A DNA stretch of 6,412 bases from Spirochaetota bacterium (GTDB lineage Bacteria; Spirochaetota; Spirochaetia; SZUA-6). Below, piece after piece: positions 6,294 through 6,412 of the stretch; position 1 is the stretch's first letter, and each line of letters opens with the position of its first letter. Below the pieces are notes generated by a model that was given only the letters and a program-made list of their open reading frames with translations, was not told where the DNA came from and did no database searches. The position numbers and the translations under genes were made by a program. The stretch spans positions 1 to 6,412 of the forward strand of contig QNBI01000129.1 in assembly GCA_003641675.1 (NCBI GenBank), read 5' to 3'.

Positions 6294-6412
6294 GTGAGAC
6301 GAGTTTTTGTTGCTGGTATAGGAGCTACTAAGATAGGAGAGCACTGGGAGAGATCGATAAGAGACATTATGGTCGAATCCTCACTAAACGCTATAAAGGA
6401 TGCTGGTATAGA
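6294..6412 (+). CDS. Acetyl-CoA C-acetyltransferase (archaeal thiolase), 3' truncated by the window
   Basis: Only the first 39 codons are in the window. The start MRRVFVAGIGATKIGEHWER is the typical N-terminus of archaeal thiolases of the SCP-x-like group, followed by the SIRDIM..SS..AI.DAGI helix that the group shares. In this operon position it would condense two acetyl-CoA to acetoacetyl-CoA for the HMG-CoA synthase encoded six bases upstream. The active-site Cys, His and Cys lie beyond the edge, so catalytic competence cannot be checked. The GTG start is supported by AGGTGAT immediately upstream; no ATG lies near it. Some members of this group act on other acyl-CoA, but the neighbour makes the mevalonate role most likely. 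Confidence 0.88.
   Translation, partial: MRRVFVAGIGATKIGEHWERSIRDIMVESSLNAIKDAGI

Overview
The window looks archaeal, most likely a thermophilic member of the Thermoproteota (Crenarchaeota). The evidence is an archaeal-type HMG-CoA synthase directly followed by an acetoacetyl-CoA thiolase of the archaeal mevalonate route, a cis-prenyltransferase and a polyprenol/dolichol-kinase-like membrane protein. Supporting signs are short AT-rich TATA-like boxes close to start codons, GGTG-type Shine-Dalgarno sites, TTG and GTG starts, and heavy use of AGA/AGG and ATA codons in moderately AT-rich DNA. I cannot name a genus from the sequence alone.

Layout. Positions 2-496 (+) are the 3' part of a dolichol-kinase/CTP-dependent prenol-kinase family gene that enters from the left edge. 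It converges with a two-gene minus-strand unit across a 15-base gap that forms a perfect hairpin touching both stop codons. The minus-strand unit is a small coiled-coil protein (3119-3556) followed after three bases by an 867-residue surface-type protein (512-3115). That protein has a signal peptide, a propeller-like region, three beta-sandwich repeats of carboxypeptidase-regulatory type, a TlpA-like thioredoxin domain with CTGC, a C-terminal membrane helix and an acidic tail. Upstream on the same strand is the cis-prenyltransferase uppS (3619-4416). Across a 46-base divergent promoter region lies deoC (4463-5188, +). After 58 bases comes HMG-CoA synthase (5247-6287, +), and after six bases the start of a thiolase (6294 to the right edge).

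How the genes fit together. Thiolase and HMG-CoA synthase start the mevalonate pathway, which supplies isopentenyl units. The cis-prenyltransferase makes long polyprenyl diphosphate, and the kinase-like protein would phosphorylate the free polyprenol or dolichol. Four of the seven genes therefore belong to isoprenoid or lipid-carrier metabolism. DeoC is central carbon/deoxynucleoside metabolism and yields acetaldehyde and glyceraldehyde 3-phosphate. The large surface protein has 13 N-glycosylation sequons, so it is a plausible user of a dolichol-linked glycan carrier; this link is inference. The least explained part is the coiled-coil plus propeller/thioredoxin pair. There are no RNA genes, mobile elements, CRISPR arrays or gene-free stretches above 300 bases.
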